Part shown: in pieces, positions 54,418-63,303 of the stretch | Position numbering within the stretch: the stretch's first letter is position 1 | How the letters are laid out: every line of letters begins with the position of its first letter | Origin: Paenirhodobacter hankyongi | GTDB taxonomy: Bacteria > Pseudomonadota > Alphaproteobacteria > Rhodobacterales > Rhodobacteraceae | NCBI RefSeq assembly: GCF_003664585.1 | Contig: NZ_RCHI01000010.1 | Location: forward strand, 1-64,000 | DNA length: 64,000 bases | Direction: 5' to 3' | Notes under the pieces: model-generated | Told to the model about the DNA's origin: nothing | What the model saw: the letters and a program-made list of their open reading frames with translations, nothing else | Database searches by the model: none | Program-made: the position numbers and the translations under genes

Positions 54418-55791
54418 CTATGCTGCGGTGGGGGCGGTCAGGTTCCCGGCGGCAAGCCAGGGTTCCAGCCATTGGGTGTGGAAGTCGCCCGCGCGCACGC
54501 CCGCATCGGCGGCCAGCGCCAGGTGCAGCGGGATCGTCGTCTTCAGCCCGCCGATCTCGATGCCGGTGAGGGTGTCGGCCATCAGGTCGATCGCCGCGGC
54601 GCGGTCCTCGGCCCAGACGATCAGCTTGCCCAGAAGCGAATCGTAGAAGGGCGGGATCTGATAGCCCTCGTAGAGGAAGTGGTCGAAGCGCACGCCCTCG
54701 CCCACCGGGATGGTCAGCGCGGTGACCTTGCCCGGGAACGGCAGGAACTGCAGGAACGGGTCCTCGGCGTTCAGCCGGACCTCGATCGCGTGGCCGGTGC
54801 AGGTGATCTGCTCCTGCGTCAGCGGCAGCGGCTCGCCGCCCGCGATGCGCAGCATCAGCGCCACGAGGTCGAGCCCCGTCACCATCTCGGTCACCGGATG
54901 TTCCACCTGGATGCGGGTGTTCATCTCGATGAAGTAGAACCGGTCCGCCGCGCCGTCATAGAGATATTCGATGGTGCCCGCGCCGCGGTAGTTCACCGCC
55001 TGCGCCAGTGCCACGGCACTGTCGCACAGCGCCTTGCGGGTGGCCTCGGGCAGACCGAAGGCCGGCGCCTCTTCCCAGACCTTCTGCCGGCGGCGTTGCA
55101 GCGAGCATTCGCGCTCATAGCAGTGCACGGCCGCACCGGTGCCGTCGCCGAGGATCTGCACCTCGATGTGGCGCGGATTGAGGATCACCTTCTCGAGGTA
55201 GAGCCCGCCATCGCCGAAGGCGGCCTCGGCCTCGGCGCGCGCCTGCGGCGCGAGACGGGCGAGTTCCTCGGCCGAGGTGGCGATGCGGATGCCGCGCCCG
55301 CCACCGCCCGCCGCGGCCTTGATCATCACCGGATAGCCGATGCCCTCGGCGATCGCCACGGCCTCGGCCGCCTCGATCCGCCCGTCCGAACCCGGCACCG
55401 TCGGCACGCCGGCAGCCTTCGCCGCGATCTTCGCTGCGACCTTGTCGCCCATCCGGTCGATCGTCTCGGCCGTCGGGCCGACAAAGACCATGCCCGCCGC
55501 CTCGACCGCGCGGGCGAACTCGGCGTTCTCGGCGAGGAAGCCATAGCCCGGATGCACGGCGTCACAGCCCGCATCCTTCGCAGCGGCGACCACCGCCGCG
55601 ATGTTCAGATAGGATTTCGACGCCTGCGCGGGGCCGACGCAGACCGCGCCATCGGCCAGCTGCACGGCCAGCATCCCGGCGTCGGCCTCGGAATGGGCCT
55701 GCACCGTCTCGATGCCCAGCGATTTCGCGGCGCGGATGATGCGCACGGCGATCTCGCCCCGGTTCGCGATGAAGAGTTTGCGGATCGCCAT
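54418..55791 (-). CDS. Biotin carboxylase (AccC-like) of a PxpBC-linked carboxylase
   Basis: A 457-residue ATP-grasp biotin carboxylase. KLFIANRGEIAVRIIRAAK begins the fold, MIKAAAGGGGRGIRI is the glycine-rich ATP loop, RHIEVQILGDG and RECSLQRRRQKVWEEAPA follow, and FIEMNTRIQVEHPVTEMVTG, split as EMNTRIQVEHPVTE, is the Mg/bicarbonate site. It charges biotin with CO2. Genomic context shows it is not the housekeeping AccC: it is 4 bp after a 77-aa biotin carrier gene and 10 bp before pxpB. The ATG at 55791 begins the fold. Confidence 0.93.
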   Translation of the reverse strand: MAIRKLFIANRGEIAVRIIRAAKSLGIETVQAHSEADAGMLAVQLADGAVCVGPAQASKSYLNIAAVVAAAKDAGCDAVHPGYGFLAENAEFARAVEAAGMVFVGPTAETIDRMGDKVAAKIAAKAAGVPTVPGSDGRIEAAEAVAIAEGIGYPVMIKAAAGGGGRGIRIATSAEELARLAPQARAEAEAAFGDGGLYLEKVILNPRHIEVQILGDGTGAAVHCYERECSLQRRRQKVWEEAPAFGLPEATRKALCDSAVALAQAVNYRGAGTIEYLYDGAADRFYFIEMNTRIQVEHPVTEMVTGLDLVALMLRIAGGEPLPLTQEQITCTGHAIEVRLNAEDPFLQFLPFPGKVTALTIPVGEGVRFDHFLYEGYQIPPFYDSLLGKLIVWAEDRAAAIDLMADTLTGIEIGGLKTTIPLHLALAADAGVRAGDFHTQWLEPWLAAGNLTAPTAA

Positions 55792-55795
55792 CGGA

Positions 55796-56029
55796 TCAGT
55801 CCAGCTTCGCCAGGGTTTCGCCCGCGCTGACCGGCGTCGCATCGGCCGCGACATAGCCCGCGAAGGTGCCGGCCGCCTCGGCCTTCACCTCGATGAAGGT
55901 CTTCATCACCTCGATCAGGCCGATGGTGTCCTCGGCCGCGACCGCCTCGCCCGCCGCCTTGAACGGCGCCGCGTCCGGCGAGGGCTTGTGGTAGAAGGTG
56001 CCGGGAAGGGGCGAAAGAATATCGGTCAT
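55796..56029 (-). CDS. Short biotin carboxyl carrier protein
   Basis: A 77-residue protein consisting only of the biotinyl-lipoyl domain. The biotinylation site is Lys43 in IEVMKTFIEVKA. The N-terminal SPLPGTFYHKPSPDAAPF matches AccB-type carriers, but the Pro/Ala-rich N-terminal region of AccB is missing. It carries CO2 between the biotin carboxylase and the PxpB/PxpC-type carboxyltransferase encoded in the same operon. Good ribosome-binding site GGAGAG before the ATG. Confidence 0.92.
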   Translation of the reverse strand: MTDILSPLPGTFYHKPSPDAAPFKAAGEAVAAEDTIGLIEVMKTFIEVKAEAAGTFAGYVAADATPVSAGETLAKLD

Positions 56030-56046
56030 GGCTCTCTCCTGTCAGA

Positions 56047-56823
56047 TCAGTCTTGTTTGAGCACCAGCGCCGCGGGGGCGATGGTGATGCCGTTTTCGAG
56101 CAGCGTGGTCTTGATCGCGCGGCCGATCTCGACCGCGCCGGGGGTGTCGGAATGGAAGCAGATCGACTCGAACTCGACCCGGATCTCCTTGCCGTCCACC
56201 GTCTCGACGGTGTTGTCGAGACAGGCGCGCAGGCATTTCTCGGCGAGTTTCACCGGATCGGGCGGCGCGACGCGGCGCTGGAACACGATCGAGCCGCTCG
56301 CATCATAGTCGCGGTCGGCGTAGAACTCGCGCACCACCGGCTGGCCGAGCCGCTGCGCGACCTCGCAGGTGTGCGAGATGTCCATGCAGAACAGGGCCAG
56401 CTCGGGCGCCGTGCGCTGCAGCGTCTCGACCAGATGGCGCGACAGGTCCTCGTTCGCCGCGGCCTCCATGTAGAGCGCGCCATGCGGCTTCACATGCTGA
56501 AGCGCGATGCCATAGCGCCGGCCGAATTCGCGCAGGGCGCCGATCTGGTAGAGGATGTCGTTCACCAGCTCCTCGGAGGTGGCGCGGATGTAGCGTCGGC
56601 CGAAGCCCACGAGGTCGCGATAGCCCGGGTGCGCGCCCAGCCCGACCGAGTGTTGCTGACACAGCTTCACCACCCGGTTCATCAGCGTCGGGTCACCGGC
56701 GTGAAAGCCCGTCGCCACATTCGCCGAGGAGATGACTTCCATCAGCTCCTCGTCGGGCGCGCCCATCGTCCAGTGGCCGAAGCCTTCTCCAAGGTCACAG
56801 TTGAGGTCGACGATCTTCGGCAT
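56047..56823 (-). CDS. pxpA: PxpA (LamB/YcsF family) 5-oxoprolinase-type subunit
   Basis: A 258-residue TIM-barrel-like protein. [14 protein letters not shown] starts the fold, [14 protein letters not shown] and [18 protein letters not shown], split as [15 protein letters not shown], carry the metal-binding His, and [10 protein letters not shown] and [14 protein letters not shown] complete the family pattern. In E. coli PxpA works with PxpBC to open 5-oxoproline. It is first in the operon. The start may be this ATG or the GTG at 56835; neither has a strong ribosome-binding site. Confidence 0.9.
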   Translation of the reverse strand: MPKIVDLNCDLGEGFGHWTMGAPDEELMEVISSANVATGFHAGDPTLMNRVVKLCQQHSVGLGAHPGYRDLVGFGRRYIRATSEELVNDILYQIGALREFGRRYGIALQHVKPHGALYMEAAANEDLSRHLVETLQRTAPELALFCMDISHTCEVAQRLGQPVVREFYADRDYDASGSIVFQRRVAPPDPVKLAEKCLRACLDNTVETVDGKEIRVEFESICFHSDTPGAVEIGRAIKTTLLENGITIAPAALVLKQD

Positions 56824-56964
56824 GTCCAGGTCCACGTAACATTTGCATGAACAGGTTTCCCGAAGAATCGCATCATGTAAAATTCAAAGATATGTCTTTT
56901 TCATTTCTGTTTTTCAGATAAACAGGTGATCGGGAGCCCACCGCAAACTTCCAATATTCCTTGG

Positions 56965-56985
56965 ATTGCTTGGCATTTGAGCAAT
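56965..56985. promoter_or_regulatory. Candidate LysR operator in the divergent pxpA/lysR region
   Basis: Interrupted dyad ATTGCT-N9-AGCAAT, about 60 bp before the lysR start and 140 bp from pxpA. The whole 56836-57046 region is AT-rich relative to the window, consistent with two divergent promoters. Confidence 0.55.
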
Positions 56986-57046
56986 TCGTTAACACGGATC
57001 TTCGGAAGATGTGATGGGCAGCATCTGAATATCAGAACAGGTCATC

Positions 57047-57943
57047 ATGAACTTCCGGCAGATCAAGTATTTCGTCGCCACCGCCGAGACCGGTCAGGTC
57101 AGCCGCGCCGCGAACGCGCTGTCGATCTCGCAATCGGCGGTGACCACGGCGATCCGCGAACTCGAGACCGAGATCGGCACCGAGCTGTTCACCCGCACCG
57201 CGCACGGGATGGAGATGACGCAATCGGGGCGCGAGCTTCTGGCGCTGAGCTACGAGATCCTGACCAAGATCGACGAGGCGGTGAACATCCGCGAGCGGGC
57301 AAGCGGCACCACCGGGCGGATCCTCGTCGCCACGACCTATACCGTGATCGGCTATTTCCTGCCCTATCACCTCGACCGCATCGCGCGGATGCACCCCAAT
57401 CTCGACATCCAGGTGCACGAGCTGAACCGCGAAAGCGTCGAGGAAGGGCTGCTTGCGAACCGCTTCGACATCGCGATCGTGCTGACCTCGAACATCTCGA
57501 ACCCCGAGCTCGAGACCGACACCCTGTTGCGCTCGACCCGGCGGCTGTGGGTGCCGCAGGGCCACCGCCTCGCCGACCGCCGCAAGGTGCAGTTCAGCGA
57601 GATCTCGGAAGAGGATTACATCATGCTGACGGTGGACGAGGCGGCGAACACCACGATGAAATACTGGACCTTCGGCTCGACCCCGCCGCGGGTGAAGATG
57701 CGCACCTCGTCGATCGAGGCGGTGCGCTCGATGGTGGCGAACGGCCAGGGGGTGACGGTGCTCTCCGACATGGTCTATCGCCCCTGGTCGCTCGAGGGGC
57801 GGCGGATCGTGACGGTCGAGACCGACCCGGTCGTGCCCTCGATGGACGTGGGGCTTGCCTGGCGCCGCGGCACCGAGATGACGCCCGCGACGCAGGTGCT
57901 CTACACCTACTTCCGACAGGCCTTCAACACGCCGCAGATCTGA
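57047..57943 (+). CDS. LysR-family regulator of the pxp/importer operon
   Basis: A 298-residue LysR protein. The winged helix is IKYFVATAETGQVSRAANAL followed by SISQSAVTTAIRELE (residues about 5-40). A two-lobed effector domain follows (ILVATTYTVIGYFLP; FDIAIVLTSNIS). It is divergent from pxpA, the classical arrangement for a LysR activator of the adjacent catabolic operon. The inducer is predicted to be the imported substrate or a product. It ends 2 bp before the convergent apbE stop. Confidence 0.92.
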   Translation: MNFRQIKYFVATAETGQVSRAANALSISQSAVTTAIRELETEIGTELFTRTAHGMEMTQSGRELLALSYEILTKIDEAVNIRERASGTTGRILVATTYTVIGYFLPYHLDRIARMHPNLDIQVHELNRESVEEGLLANRFDIAIVLTSNISNPELETDTLLRSTRRLWVPQGHRLADRRKVQFSEISEEDYIMLTVDEAANTTMKYWTFGSTPPRVKMRTSSIEAVRSMVANGQGVTVLSDMVYRPWSLEGRRIVTVETDPVVPSMDVGLAWRRGTEMTPATQVLYTYFRQAFNTPQI

Positions 57944-57945
57944 GC

Positions 57946-58866
57946 TCAGGCGGGGAGGCGGTCGGCCTCGGTCAGGAACAGAACCTCGACCCCCAGGCGA
58001 CCGGCCAGCGCCCGCCCCGCCGCCTCTCCGAGCACCATCAGGGCGCTGGCGACGGCATCGGCCCGCATGCAGGTCTCGGCCAGCACGGTGACCGAGGCCG
58101 GGCCGCCCAGCACCGGCGCGCCGCGGCGCGGGTCCATGGTATGCGAGAGCTGCCGGCCGCCGACCTCGACCCGGTGGCGATAGTCGCCCGAGGTGGCGAT
58201 GGCGATGTCATGCAGCTCGAACACCGAATGCACGGCGCGGAGCGCGGGGTCGGGGCGTTCGACCGCCACCGCCCAGCCCCGGCCGTCGGGCTGGGTCCCG
58301 ATGCCGCGCAGCTCGCCATCGATCACGGCAAGCGCGCGGGTGATGCCATGCGCGCCCAGCACCTCGACCAGCGCATCGACGCCATAGCCCTTGGCGATGC
58401 CGCTGAGGTCCAGCGTCATCTCGGCGCGCTTGCAGGCGGTGCCGGCGGCGCGGTCAAGCTCGAGCCCCTCGAAGCTCGGCCGCCGCGGGCGGGCCATCGC
58501 GGCGCGGATCGCGGCCGGGTCGGCCGGCGCCGGGCCAAAGCCCCAGGCCGCGACCGCATCGCCCATGGCGATCTCGAAGGCGCCGCCCGACAGCCGGCCG
58601 ATTTCCAGCGCCTCGGCCAGCACCGTCATCAGCCGCGCGGGCAGCGGCACCGCGACATCAAGCGGCGCCGCGTTGAGTCGCATCAGGTCGCTCTCGGGCC
58701 GCCAGGTCGACATCTGCGCGTCGACCTCGTCCACCGCCTGTTGCAGCGCGGCCGCGAGAGGGGCGAGGTCTGCCCCCTCGGGCGCATAGAGCACCACCGA
58801 CCAGCGCGTGCCCATCGTCGAGCCGCTCAGCGCGCGGCGGGGCAGATCAGAAGACGTCTTCGGCAT
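57946..58866 (-). CDS. apbE: FAD:protein FMN transferase (ApbE)
   Basis: A 306-residue ApbE-family flavin transferase that attaches FMN to Ser/Thr of target proteins. Family motifs are STMGTRWSVVLYAP, MSTWRPESDLMRLN, TLDLSGIAKGYGVDALVE, GRQLSHTMDPRRGAP and ETCMRADAVASALMVLG. No signal peptide is visible, whereas many ApbE proteins are exported; the start ATG overlaps the end of the upstream gene by 20 nt. Its probable target is the DUF2271 protein two genes upstream, which carries DGITGAS. Confidence 0.92.
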   Translation of the reverse strand: MPKTSSDLPRRALSGSTMGTRWSVVLYAPEGADLAPLAAALQQAVDEVDAQMSTWRPESDLMRLNAAPLDVAVPLPARLMTVLAEALEIGRLSGGAFEIAMGDAVAAWGFGPAPADPAAIRAAMARPRRPSFEGLELDRAAGTACKRAEMTLDLSGIAKGYGVDALVEVLGAHGITRALAVIDGELRGIGTQPDGRGWAVAVERPDPALRAVHSVFELHDIAIATSGDYRHRVEVGGRQLSHTMDPRRGAPVLGGPASVTVLAETCMRADAVASALMVLGEAAGRALAGRLGVEVLFLTEADRLPA

Positions 58867-61054
58867 AGCGTCCCTCTTCCTTCAACAGTGCAAGGCTCTT
58901 GCCCTGCCCTTCCAGGATCGCGGAGAGCGCGTCGCGCACCCCTGCGGCCATCTCGCGTCCGCCACAGACCAGCACCTGCGCGCCCGCGGCCAGAAGCGCA
59001 CCGACCTGCGCCGCCTCGGCACCGATGCGGTCCTGCACATGCTCGCGCCGGCCCGCGCGGGAGAAGGCGGCGCTCAGCCCCGACAGGCGGCCATCGGCGC
59101 GCCAGGCGGTCAGGTCTTCCTCGTAGAGGAAATCGCTCTCGGGGGTGCGGGCGCCGAACCACAGATGCACCGGGCGGTGGCGGCGGTTCGCGCGGACAAA
59201 GCCCGCAAGCGGCGCGATGCCCGCCCCCGCCCCCACCAGGATCAGCGGCTTGCGCCCCTTCGCCGGGTGGAAGGCCGGATTGCGGCGCAGGAAGGCGGTG
59301 ACCGTCGCCCCGGGGGCCAGCGCGGTCAGCTGACCCGAGCAGAGCCCGCCCGGCTGCCGGCGCACGCAGATCTCGACGAAGCCGTCGCGCGCGCCCGAGG
59401 CCAGCGAATAGAAGCGCGGCAGGTCCGAGCCCTCGGGCAGCACACCGAGCAGGTCGCCCGCCTCGAAGCGGGCAAAGCCCTGCCCGGTCAGCCGCTGCCA
59501 CAGACCAGGCTTCGGCAGAGCGAAGCGCAGGATCGCCGCCGGGGCCTGGACCTCGGCGCCATAGTCGCGGCGCGAGATCAGGCGCAGCGCCTCGCCCTGC
59601 GGCACCTGCGGCAGATGCGCGAGGTCAAGCGGATGCCCCAGCACATCGCCCAGATCGCGGCCCCAGCGGGCGAAGTCCTGCGGCGACTGGCGGTTGACGG
59701 TGCCAAGGGGCATCAGCTCGGCCCAGCCGATGGCGCGGGCGGCCTCGGTCAGGTCCTGCGCATAGGCGCAGAACTCGGGGAAGCTGCGATCGCCGAAGCC
59801 GAGCACGGCCAAGGGCGCGGCGGGTGGCGTCTTCAGCGCGCGGATGCGGGCCAGAACGCCACGGGCGGCGGCAGGAGATTCCCCCTCGCCATAGGTCGCG
59901 GCAAGAATGAGGAAGCGCTTCGCCTTGCCATAGCGCGCCGGATCGAAGGCGCTGAGGGGTGCGGCGTGCACGCTGTGGCCGGCCTGCGCCAGCGCGTCGC
60001 GCAGGGTGCGGGCAAAGCCCCAGGTCGTGCCACCTTCCGAGGCGACGAGCAGGATGGTCTCGGCACTGCCCGAGGCGACATTGCCCGGCAGGCGCACGCC
60101 CGAGCGGCGGGTGCGCAGCCATTGCACCGCCCCGGTGACGGCAAGCGTCGGCACGCTCAGCGCCATCAGGCCAAGGATCAGGCCAAGCGTTGCCGCGCCG
60201 CGGCCGGTGTGCAGCATCTCGACAATCGCGCTCGCGCGTTCCCACGCGCTCGGCAGGGCCGAGGACAGCACGGCGCCGGTGCCCGCGTCGATCAGCGCGG
60301 TGCCGCCCGCGGCACTCAGGGTGAAGACGTCGGTCGGGTCCTGCGACGAGGGGAAGGAGAGGTCGCGCAGATCGGCGACCGGGGTTTCGGCCAGCAGCGG
60401 GATCTGCGCGGGGGCCAGCCGGGGCAGCCCCGCCGTCGCCACCGCCGGCGCCGGATCGACCGCCTCGTCAGGCAGAAGCGAGAAGGTCGAGGCGGTCATC
60501 CACAGCGCGGTGAGCGAGGACAGCAGCAGCCCGCCCACGGCAAAGCGGGCCAGCTCGACATGCACGCGCCCGGGCCAGGGCCCGCGGGTGCGGCCGAACC
60601 AGCGCCGCCAGCCGCCCATCCGCCGCGCCACCAGCGCCGCGCCCGACAGCGTCAGCACCGCCATCGCCGCCGCGCCCGCCGCCATCACCAGCCGCCCGGT
60701 GTCGCCAAGGAACAGCGAGCGGTGCAGGTTGGTCAGCCACAGCTCGACCGACGAGGGGTCGGCGCTGACCGCATCCGCCCCCGTCGCCGGGTCGATCACC
60801 GCGCTGCCGGGCGTGCCCGCATCGAACCACCAGGCGGTGATCCGACCCGAGGGCGCGCGGCGGATCTGCTCGAGCCCGGGATGGGCCGCCTCGACCTGTG
60901 CCGCCAGTTCGGCGACGCTCAGCCCCGCCGGCGCCTGCGGCGCCCTCGCCCGCTCGAGCGCGGGAAAGACCGAAAGCGCCGCGCCGCTGAGGGCGAGGAC
61001 AAGGACGAGCAGCGCGGCAATCAGGCCGGGCCAACGGTGGATCGAGCGCAGCAC
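58847..61054 (-). CDS. PepSY transmembrane / flavodoxin / NADPH reductase fusion
   Basis: A 735-residue redox fusion. Residues 1-320 are a PepSY_TM domain with four helices (about 9-31, 121-145, 170-190, 287-312) and candidate haem His at 6, 111, 165 and 282. Residues about 333-470 are flavodoxin-like (ILLVASEGGTTWGFA; ATYGEGES). The rest is a CysJ/P450-reductase-like module with FAD motif RFYSLASG (547-554), GGLCSGQL (569-576), NADPH loop LILVGAGAGIAP (604-615) and CGGREM. It should carry electrons from NADPH through FAD and FMN to membrane haem and out of the cytoplasm. Confidence 0.9.
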   Translation of the reverse strand: MLRSIHRWPGLIAALLVLVLALSGAALSVFPALERARAPQAPAGLSVAELAAQVEAAHPGLEQIRRAPSGRITAWWFDAGTPGSAVIDPATGADAVSADPSSVELWLTNLHRSLFLGDTGRLVMAAGAAAMAVLTLSGAALVARRMGGWRRWFGRTRGPWPGRVHVELARFAVGGLLLSSLTALWMTASTFSLLPDEAVDPAPAVATAGLPRLAPAQIPLLAETPVADLRDLSFPSSQDPTDVFTLSAAGGTALIDAGTGAVLSSALPSAWERASAIVEMLHTGRGAATLGLILGLMALSVPTLAVTGAVQWLRTRRSGVRLPGNVASGSAETILLVASEGGTTWGFARTLRDALAQAGHSVHAAPLSAFDPARYGKAKRFLILAATYGEGESPAAARGVLARIRALKTPPAAPLAVLGFGDRSFPEFCAYAQDLTEAARAIGWAELMPLGTVNRQSPQDFARWGRDLGDVLGHPLDLAHLPQVPQGEALRLISRRDYGAEVQAPAAILRFALPKPGLWQRLTGQGFARFEAGDLLGVLPEGSDLPRFYSLASGARDGFVEICVRRQPGGLCSGQLTALAPGATVTAFLRRNPAFHPAKGRKPLILVGAGAGIAPLAGFVRANRRHRPVHLWFGARTPESDFLYEEDLTAWRADGRLSGLSAAFSRAGRREHVQDRIGAEAAQVGALLAAGAQVLVCGGREMAAGVRDALSAILEGQGKSLALLKEEGRYAEDVF

Positions 61055-61070
61055 GGGCGGGCCCTCCGGA

Positions 61071-61544
61071 TCAGAAGCTGACGGTCAGCGTGTCGATGTA
61101 GCTGCGCCCCTGCGCCGGCTTGCCGACGATGTCCGAGGTCAGCGGCAGCACCACCTCGTTCGGGCTTTCGCGCATGTCCTCGACCGCGGCATCGACGTGG
61201 AGCACATAGCCCGCATCGAAGAGCGCGTCCTGAAGGTCGAGCGTGATCTTCAGCGAGCGGCCGGCACCGACCGAGGCGCCGGTGATGCCGTCGACCTGCG
61301 CGGTGTCGCCGCCGGTCGCGGCCTGCCAGCCGGTGAGGTGGCGATAATACTTGGCCTTGCCGCCCGCCATCCACAGGCTGCCGACATAGCCGCCCTTCGC
61401 ATCGGTGACATAGAAGGCCAGATAGGCGCCGTCGCCGCCGTAATTGCGCATCTGCGTGGTGAAGGTGACGGGCTTGGCCTGGGCGAGCGCCGGAACGGCG
61501 GTCAGCGCGGTGGTCAGGGCGAGTGCGGTGAGCAGGTGTTTCAT
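61071..61544 (-). CDS. DUF2271 periplasmic protein, predicted flavinylated
   Basis: A 157-residue exported protein with a Sec signal (cleavage near ALAQA, residue 23). DUF2271 features include VTFTTQMRNYGGDGAYLAFY split as MRNYGGDGAYLAFYVTD, and GSLWMAGGKAKYYRHLTGW. Residues 85-91 are DGITGAS (61272-61292), which fits the D-x-x-(S/T)-G-A-(S/T) motif modified by ApbE, with Ser91 the likely acceptor. It lies 16 bp upstream of the PepSY/flavodoxin reductase gene, which may deliver electrons to it. Ribosome-binding site GAGGAGAG. Confidence 0.85.
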   Translation of the reverse strand: MKHLLTALALTTALTAVPALAQAKPVTFTTQMRNYGGDGAYLAFYVTDAKGGYVGSLWMAGGKAKYYRHLTGWQAATGGDTAQVDGITGASVGAGRSLKITLDLQDALFDAGYVLHVDAAVEDMRESPNEVVLPLTSDIVGKPAQGRSYIDTLTVSF

Positions 61545-61560
61545 TCTCTCTCTCCTCGGA

Positions 61561-61998
61561 TCAGTTCGTCTGCACCGCGGGCTTCGCGCCCGGGGCGAAA
61601 AGCCCGTTCGCGGGCGGCGCCGAGGTGCCGGCAGGCGCCGGACCACGGCTGGTGCAGCCCGGGGTCCCCGGCGCACAGCCGCGGCCCTCGTCATCGTCAT
61701 CATCGTCGTCGTCATCGTGACCGCGACGGCCGAAGATCCAGCCCTCGCCCTCGTCATCATCGTCATCCTCGGCAAGGCGCATCGGTGCCGGGGCAGCCGG
61801 GCTGGCGGCGGCCGGGGCGGCGGCGGCATCGGTCGCACCGCCGGAGACGACCACGGCCGAGCGCACGAGCGGGCCAAGCGGCGACGCCGCAGCGGGGGCG
61901 GCGGGCGTCACCTCGGGCACGGGCGCCGCGGAAAGCGCGCCGACGACGCTCGTGGTGATCGCGGTGGTCAGGGCAAGCAGGGCAAGAACGGATTTCAT
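61561..61998 (-). CDS. Asp-rich exported protein, unknown function
   Basis: A 145-residue low-complexity protein. A Sec signal peptide (about 1-24) is followed by an Ala/Pro-rich stretch, then two Asp runs: one of five residues (EDDDDDEGEG) and one of nine (after GRRGH), separated by WIFGRRG. A Cys pair (GCAPGTPGC) and a Pro/Ala-rich tail end it. No family recognised. The Asp clusters could bind cations such as calcium or iron. It starts the run leading to the DUF2271 gene (16-bp gap). Coding status rests on the signal peptide, position and GGAC-type weak ribosome-binding site. Confidence 0.65.
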   Translation of the reverse strand: MKSVLALLALTTAITTSVVGALSAAPVPEVTPAAPAAASPLGPLVRSAVVVSGGATDAAAAPAAASPAAPAPMRLAEDDDDDEGEGWIFGRRGHDDDDDDDDDEGRGCAPGTPGCTSRGPAPAGTSAPPANGLFAPGAKPAVQTN

Positions 61999-62194
61999 CG
62001 GGGGTCCTTCGTGTCTGGTATCTGTCGCATGGTGTCGCGCCCGAAGCTGAGCGCGGGCTGAAGCGGCGGGACTTTCCGCTTCAGCGGGCTGTCAGGTCGG
62101 GCGCGCCGGTCGAACAAGGGACAAGCCCGGCGCGCCCGCTCCCGGGGGGACGATTCCCGGGAGCCGGGCCGGAAAACCGGCCCTGAAATCGGGG
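61999..62194. other. Intergenic region with two hairpins
   Basis: A 196-bp gap between two minus-strand genes. It contains the perfect repeat CTGAAGCGG (62058-62066) / CCGCTTCAG (62076-62084), a candidate operator about 60 bp before the Asp-rich gene, and GGGCCGG-AAAA-CCGGCCC (62166-62183), 12 bp after the PepSY gene stop, a terminator-like hairpin without a T-tract. Confidence 0.45.
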
Positions 62195-62512
62195 TCAGTC
62201 GCCGTGGCCGTGATCGTCGTCCTCCTCCTCGACCTCGCCCTTCAGCACCACGAGCGTCGCCGGATCGAGCTTCATCTCGACCGCGCGGCCCTGGGCATCG
62301 CGCGCATCGAGCTCGTAGCAGCCATCGTCGATCTTGATGCGCCGCACCGTCAGCCCCTGCGCCTCGGCCAGTGCCTGCACCGCGGCGCGCGGCTGCCAGT
62401 CGGCCATCGGCACGCGGCAATGGAGCTCGCCGGCAAAGGCCCCTCCCGGCGCAGCGACAAGCAAGAGCGCAGGCAGCGCCAGACGGGACAGCGGGCGAGA
62501 GAATGACGACAT
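62195..62512 (-). CDS. Small periplasmic PepSY-like protein
   Basis: A 105-residue exported protein: Sec signal (about 1-27, cleavage near AFAG), then one PepSY-like unit (LAEAQGLTVRRIKIDDGCYELDARD split as EAQGLTVRRIKIDDGCYELD; GRAVEMKLDPATL). Two Cys (LHCRVP; DGCYEL) may form a disulfide. The end is acidic and His-containing (EEEDDDHGHGD), possibly metal-binding. GGAGGAG precedes the ATG. It is divergent from the response regulator gene, so the two-component system may control it and the redox genes beyond. Confidence 0.85.
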   Translation of the reverse strand: MSSFSRPLSRLALPALLLVAAPGGAFAGELHCRVPMADWQPRAAVQALAEAQGLTVRRIKIDDGCYELDARDAQGRAVEMKLDPATLVVLKGEVEEEDDDHGHGD

Positions 62513-62643
62513 CGGCTCCTCCGGTTTCGGTTGCACCTCTCATGCCGCGCGAATCTGACGCGAGCCTGAACCTGCCCCCGATCGAGGTTCAGCTTGCCGT
62601 CAGCTTCGCGCGGAATAAGCTGGCCACGCTGCCGGAGAAGCCC

Positions 62644-63299
<656 letters not shown>

Positions 63300-63303
<4 letters not shown>

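Noticed and set aside
61680-61760. CAT/CGT trinucleotide-like tract as a microsatellite
   Set aside because: It is the coding sequence of the Asp runs in the exported protein; repeat length is short and irregular.
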